Source: Eupeodes corollae (Eukaryota; Arthropoda; Insecta; Diptera; Syrphidae). From it: a stretch of 64,000 bases of DNA. The notes under the pieces are model-generated. The model ran no database searches, was not told where the DNA came from, and saw nothing but the letters and a program-made list of their open reading frames with translations. A program made the translations under genes and the position numbers. The stretch covers positions 127,312,065 to 127,376,064 of the forward strand of contig NC_079149.1 in assembly GCF_945859685.1 (NCBI RefSeq), given 5' to 3'. Below are positions 58,360 to 64,000 of this stretch, piece after piece (position 1 is the first letter of the stretch; each line of letters opens with the position of its first letter).

Positions 58360-61110
58360 CAATAGATTGATCTGCTTAAATAAATATTCAACGGTTTCTG
58401 GAATCTTATACTTTAACGACTAAAACTAAAGTTTAAACTACCAAGAACTGACAGTGATGAAATTTGTCCGTTCATTTTTCCAACAATAAAACAAAACTGC
58501 AAGTACTTCCTATGACTTCTCAAAGAATGAAGATTTATGAGAGAAAGTCTTTGTGAATAATCAAAAATCTTTTCTGAATGGCTTCGAGTCTTGTGACGTG
58601 TACGGCGTAGAAAGGTGACCATACTGTACGTAAGACGGCTACAATCGAAGGAGACAGACATGTCCTTTTCCGATTGAGTCTATAATAACCTCTTAAGGAG
58701 TCCTATGCTGCCTGCATTAAGCATTGGCAACATTGCCTTACAGCCATTAAAAATTCCGCCTCTGAAGTGCTAGGTTTCACACGGCCACCACAGCGAAACC
58801 CCTGGTTTGACGTCAAATGCAGGCAAGCGCACGCAGCGAAACAACAGGCATACAAAACGGCGCTGCACAAAAGGACTAGAGCTGCTCGCGGCTCTACGAG
58901 CAGAAGAGGAGAGAGGATTACCGGCAAGTCATCTGCACAATATGGTCGCAAGAAAGCATGCCAACTGAGTGGAATCTCAGCATAGTGTGCCCGATACATA
59001 AGAAAGGAGACCCTCTAAATTGCGCCAACTACAGAGGCATTAGTCTCCTTAACATTGCATATAAGTTTCTTTCTTCCGTATTATGTGAACGTCTGAAGCC
59101 GTTCGTCAACAACCTGATTGGTCCTTATCAGTGTGGCTTCAGACCAGGAAAGTTCACTATCGACCAAATATTCACACTACGGCAGATCTTGGAAAAAACC
59201 CAGGAACTTCAAATCGATACCCACCACCTCTTTATCGATTTTAAAGCAGAGCAATGTCTAGTTTTGGTATCCCTGTCAAACTTATCCGTTTGTGCAGAAT
59301 GACGATGGAGAATGCACGCCGCTCTATCAAGGTCGGAAAAGAGCTCACCGATACATTTGATGTCAAAAAAGGTTTTAAACAAGGAGATGCACTGTCATGC
59401 GACTTCTTCAACATCGTTCTGGAAAGAATTGTGCAAAACTCAACCGTCAACACTAGAGGCACAATATTCCAAAGGTCCATCCAATTGCTTGGATACGCAG
59501 ATGATATTGACATAATTAGAACATCAAAGCGTGATTCCAGTGGAGAGTTTTTGAGCATTGCGACGAAAGCGAAGAAGATGGGTTTAGTAGTCAATGAGGG
59601 CAAGACCAAGTATATGCTGTCATCAAAAACTGACCTAGTTAACAGAATTAAAATCCAACGGCTTAGATGGCTGGGTCATGTAGAGCGAATGGACATCAAC
59701 GCTCCAGTCCGGAAGTCTTCGAATACAATTCCGCCACCTTATGTAAGTAAGTAAGGGTCACGGAAATCACGACCAAATTCCTAATGAAACCCAGATTCTT
59801 TAACTATAAAGTTAATGTGTTCATCAAATGTAAGTTTAGGATCTAAAGCAACACCCAAGTCAGAAAATACATATACTCTACTTATAGGACAGGAATCAAA
59901 CATGTAGCTAAAAACGATTGGAACTTTTTACGTGTAAAACTCATGGTTTTACAATTGTCAACATTTAAAACAAGACTACTATTGTTGCACCATTCGCTGA
60001 CTTATATTAAGTCTTCTTGAAAGAGAAGACCGTAAGATGTAGATTTTTTTTTTTAATTTTAATGTCATCAGCATATATTAGGACAGATGAATTTTGTATG
60101 ATCAAAACCAAGGCAGTTATAAATAAAACAAATAGAATAGGACCAAGGTGACTACCCTTGGGAACACCAGAATTCACAACAAATGAACTTGAACACTCAT
60201 TACGAAATTAAACACTAAATCGTCTATCTTGTAAATATGAGGAGATCCAGTTTATGAAATAGTCGTAAAAACCTTGCTGTGATAGTTTTAAAAGTAATGT
60301 TTTATGACACAATTTGTCAAAGTCCTTGCTAAAATCAGTAAAGATACAATCTACTTGTTATCTGTACTTGCTTATCACTAATAATTGAACTTAAGTGAAA
60401 AGAAAGGACGCTATATACGATTGACTATAACACTTTAGGTATCACAGATAGTTTAGCAATAGGTCGGTAGTTCATTATTTCGTTTTTAGGATCTTTTTTA
60501 TGTACTGGTATTATGAAGGAGCTCTTCCAGATAAAAGGAAACAGCAACTTACTTAAAGACGTGTTGAAAAGAACACAAAACGGGTGTGCTAAATACGTAA
60601 CACATTTCATAAAAATGGATGGCTGGTACACCACCGTCGGGACCAGGACTAAAACATTCGTCAAGTTGTAGGATACTATTAAGGTCTGTATATTCACTTA
60701 CATTCACTTGCCTGCATTTGATAGAAATTAAGTGGGGAAAATTTAAAACAGTGGTAGATGTGCAGTCAAAAAGACTTAAATAAAAAATGTTACACATATC
60801 GTTAATATTTAAGCTACAAAATAAGTGATCCAAATTGATTAAACATAATAAGCTTAAAAGGTTTTCAAAATTACACCTACTAAAGTTAAATTCTAGTTTA
60901 TTGTTATTGGATAGCATATTAGGTGAAGTTATGTTTAATTTAAAAGATATGTCTAATGTAGGATGATGTTGATCTTCGTCCACAATTTGAACAGCAGAGG
61001 AATTCGCAGCTGCTTCAGAGCATATGGTTTCGGAGAAAAATAGCACATCGAGTGTTTTTCCAAAACGGTTCTTCACACCGTTGAGTTGACTTAAACTACC
61101 CAATTATGGA
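58360..61110 (-). pseudogene. LINE-B copy 3: CR1-like LINE, interrupted by LINE-C copy 2
   Basis: Minus strand from 61103: endonuclease end NRFGKTLDVLFFSE with the DQHHP box, linker (NDMCNIFYLSLFDC), SPGPDGGVPAIHFYEMCYVF, FIIPVHKKDPKNEIMNYRPI, CIFTDFSKDFDKLCHKTLLL, WISSYLQDRRFSV, GVPKGSHLGPILFVLFI, SVLIYADDIKI near 60060, and SDLGVALDPKLTFDEHINFI to about 59757. After LINE-C the frame resumes with VWSPFYAVHVTRLEAIQKRF near 58610 and INLHSLRSHRKYLQFCFIVG then KMNGQISSLSVLGSLNF to 58413. It is the most complete LINE in the window but carries stops and frameshifts and lacks the 5' end. Confidence 0.87.
58690..59756 (+). pseudogene. LINE-C copy 2: RTE-like reverse transcriptase inserted into LINE-B
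   Basis: Opens with KESYAACIKHWQHCLTAIKN and NPWFDVKCRQAHAAKQQAYK, the linker before the polymerase. A deletion follows, then MPTEWNLSIVCPIHKKGDPL, CANYRGISLLNIAYKFLSSV, QCGFRPGKFTIDQIFTLRQI, HHLFIDFKA, a deletion of about ten codons, MSSFGIPVKLIRLCRMTMEN, KKGFKQGDALSCDFF, LLGYADDIDIIRTSKR with the catalytic ADD near 59495, and EGKTKYMLSSK. A second deletion joins DLVNRIKIQRLRWLGHVERM. It ends with GTAA units (59741-59755). Same family as 30797-33003, opposite orientation. Confidence 0.88.
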
Positions 61111-61434
61111 CAAATGGAAACACGGATTCAGTAAGCAACAATTTACCTCCAAAAAAAAAACGATCCTTAACATCCATCGTTTGCCAGAAACCAGCTCAAG
61201 ACATTACCTCAGTTACAGCAATCGAATTAAGCATTTGAGATAGTAATGCTTTTACAAAAAGATTTGTTGAAGGTGGCCCTAAAAAAATTAATTTTCCAGT
61301 TTTAAGACACTTAATTAATTTAATTTTGTGCCATGTATTTGAGTTTTTTACTTTTATTTCAGCTTTGTTAATTTTTTTCAGAAAGATTTTTGTTGTTGGT
61401 GAACGCTTAATTTTGGGAGTAATTGAGAGAATTG
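61111..61434. other. DNA between LINE-B and repeat S, no gene recognised
   Basis: A short open frame on the minus strand (61196-61447) has no recognisable motif. Confidence 0.35.
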
Positions 61435-61585
61435 ACAAATATCTCAAGAGTAATTTTTGTCATGAAAAGTGCTTTCTCAAATATGCCTTTTGGACTCGGC
61501 ATCGGCATTCCTGACATCAATGGACTACATTGAATGGTTGAAGGTTGCAAGTCTCTAGGCCCTAATTCTCTCCTTTTTCTCGAAA
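61435..61585 (+). repeat. Repeat S, copy 3
   Basis: CATGAAAAGTGCTTTCTCAA, GGACTCGGCATCGGCATTCC, GAATGGTTGAAGGTTGCAAG and TCTCTAGGCCCTAATTCTC align with copies 1 and 2. Part of the centre is rearranged. Confidence 0.65.
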
Positions 61586-64000
61586 CAAAGTTTTTTTAAT
61601 TTATGACATCATATAGCACAACGTAACATTGATCAACATCAACTTCAAATTGAAACTAAGCATTTTTGAATACATTTGCTATACATTGACCAATGATCTT
61701 TTTGATTGTTTAAAAAGTGTCAATTTAACATTAAAAAAATACATTTTTGTTAGCACCAAAACTGACACTTTTGTTTGGAACAACACGATTTTGCTATTTT
61801 CTGATATTTTTTTCAAATGTGGTATTTAATTGCTTAAGAAAACCCTTCAACTTTAATAACCTTTTTGAATTTTATTTTTTTTAGCATAAATCATGTCAAC
61901 AGTTGGGAAATTTTCATTGGTTCTAAACAGCAAATGATTCCCTTATATTTAAATATTTCTTTATATAAACAATTTTCGAAAATTACATTATTTTTCATGG
62001 GTTAAACTGGTACATCTCCTGAAATTTTGATTACAAAATGTACATTGTTTTTGAATCGTGGATTGTTGTTTTTTATTGATGGCATAGTTTTTACTGTCAA
62101 ATGTCAAAAAAAGACACTTTTAGACTTCTGGCTGGCCGAATAGAGGACAATTCAAAATCAAATTTCATATTGCAAATCCCTGTATTTAATCTTCCCATTT
62201 TTGTCAATGGGTGATTTGTTTATTTTTTGACATATTTCAGTTCGAAAACTTGACGGGCAATACAAAATGAACGCTTAAATTATTATTCTCTACCATATCC
62301 TTCTTAGTTTTTTACACTCAATCCCAAAGGATTTAAAATGTCACAACAATTTAATACACTAAAACTATTTAATTCAAGAAAATGTCCTTTTCCTCTGTCT
62401 CTCTATAAGCCACTTATTTTAGCACAACTACTTGTCGAAGAAAAAAAAAAAAAAAAAAAAAAAAAAACATTCCACAACATATATCCTTTGCATTAAATTT
62501 TATATAAACGAAGTAATCCACTTTAAAACTCAACAATCCACTCTTCATGTTTCAAAATAACTCTCTAAACCATCATCAAACCATTTCCAAGTCAACAGCG
62601 ATGCAAAGTCCATGTAAAGTATAAAGTAAAAAAAAGGTCCTTAACACACAAACTCTCACAAACCCTCTCTCTCTTTCTCTACAGACACAATAAAACTTCT
62701 CAAAAAAAGGACCAAAAAGAAAAAAGAATAATGGCGCAATTTTGTATGCAAATTGGATTTTGATCCGAATTCGATAGCCCCACAATCGAAGCCTCGAAAA
62801 AAAAACTAAAAATGAAAATGAAAATCCTCTTGTATACGTATTACCGTATTACACCTTGATTTCCACATACAGACTACGGAGGGTATTGATTTTGATTTTT
62901 TTCAACCACAAAATTTATTCGAAATAACAACAACGAAAGAATGAAGCGAAACGAAAAGACACACGTTTGTAAATTATCCTTATTATTATCCTTGAACATT
63001 TATCCTGATTTTTGAAATTCCTTTGTGAATCATAATTACCGTTAAAATAAATTTTAATCTTGAAAACATACCGCAGCAAGCTTTTACCTGGGCGATATAT
63101 TCACTGATGGCTCTCTGTCTATGGATGGGTTGGGTTTGGGTAAATGGGAAGAGGGGGGATGGTATGCTCACTTAATGTCTTAGCTCAAAAAGCAATTTAC
63201 ATCACCACGACTTCGTCCCCTTTTAACCCTCTCAGAAAAAATCCACCTGTTTTTCAAAAAATACGACAACATACGTACATTCCTCTATACGAGTATGTGC
63301 GTTACTTTTTGACGGAGACGTCACTTACACGTTGCGTCACCGTCCTCGTTGTTTTATGAAACAGGAAAAGGGTTGCAAGGCTGGTATAGCATACCTCCGC
63401 CCATTAAGTCTTCCCTATGCATATGTACATTCCTTATACCCCCACCACTTTTATCACAACTCCTGGTAATGGCTTTAACATGTTTCCTTGGAAACTTTTA
63501 CACATGTTTTGACGAGGTGACATTTTGGCTGGAGTAGGTTATAGCTATTCATTCAAGTTCCTCAAGGCTATTACAGGGATAGAGACTCTTTCAAAAAGAG
63601 AGTTTGTCCCATTTCTATAACGAAAGGAAGGAAGTTAAAATGTGTCTTCTCTAATTACGTAAGTTGCTTGGACCGTTTTTAAAATGACACGACGAACAAT
63701 ATTCGAACCGGACCAGACACTCAGAAAGTAATGAAGATAAAATTCCAAAAATGACCAATATGATGATCCTTTGGGATTTTAAAGGACATTCACTTCGTTT
63801 CAATATCCAGGATATTCGAGTATAGCTTTGGAAAGGAAGAAAAAGAAGGCGAAAGAAGAAAAACTCATGTTAACATTTTATATGACAAAATTTCCAATCG
63901 TTTTGGGGAAATACCGTTAAGGAGAAAATTCGTTAACCCTTGGTCACGTTCTTTTTCCATTTTCCTACATGTAAGTTCGCTTGTGTAGGTATGTGTAGTG
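61586..64000. other. Unique DNA, no gene recognised
   Basis: 61590-62260 is AT-rich with boxes faintly like the 42-46 kb repeat field. 62300-64000 is more mixed, with AAGGAC/AAGGAT words (for example 63764-63787). No coding region supported. Confidence 0.4.
62441..62467 (+). repeat. Poly(A) run of 27
   Basis: Uninterrupted A-run. No LINE or processed-gene sequence is recognisable upstream, so it is a simple repeat or the tail of an unrecognised retrocopy. Confidence 0.9.

Overview
The window looks like nuclear DNA of a fly (Diptera, probably a brachyceran). It is AT-rich and has no bacterial gene organisation. It is crowded with broken insect-type LINEs, Tc1/mariner, PIF/Harbinger, hAT and MITE-like remnants, and the introns I can see are 53-62 bp, as is usual in flies. 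I found no convincing host protein-coding gene, tRNA, rRNA or CRISPR array. The unique parts look like long intergenic or intronic DNA.

Layout. 0-3.4 kb: unique DNA, a hairpin-bearing repeat (R4), a minus-strand jockey-like LINE (LINE-A), then a MITE-like repeat (Y). 6.7-9 kb: repeat Y followed by a TIR element (X) carrying about 172-bp internal monomers. 12.9-13.6 kb: LINE-A. 15.1-15.4 kb: R4. 16.5-18.7 kb: a LOA-like LINE (LINE-D) with its A-tail, then element X. 21.7-23.5 kb: LINE-A. 26.3-29.2 kb: a TIR element containing a hAT-type non-autonomous element with an exact 8-bp duplication. 30.8-33.0 kb: an RTE-like LINE (LINE-C) interrupted by an 858-bp TIR element that carries a RING-finger exon. 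34.3-35.0 kb: an AAGTACTT-rich cluster. 38.7-40.2 kb: a decamer satellite, then LINE-A. 42.4-46.1 kb: a diverged repeat field split by CR1-like LINE-B fragments and element X. 48.7-53.4 kb: a mariner-type transposase remnant, a two-gene PIF/Harbinger element and a Tc1-like remnant. 58.4-61.1 kb: LINE-B interrupted by LINE-C. The remaining 10-20 kb blocks are unique DNA rich in AAGGAC/AAGGAT and its complement.

The most interesting object is the 858-bp element at 31037-31894. It ends in inverted repeats beginning GGCTCCCGGAAATTACG and is flanked by a 9-bp duplication. Removing it with one duplication copy restores the reading frame of the host LINE, so both termini are fixed. Inside lies an intact C3HC4 RING-finger terminal exon with an apparent 3' splice site and poly(A) signals, a GC-rich island, and repeated GCCAGAA subterminal units. 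This resembles a Pack-MULE-like gene-capture element, but the superfamily is inferred, not shown.

All transposon genes except the RING exon are broken by stops, frameshifts or deletions. None appears able to act autonomously.
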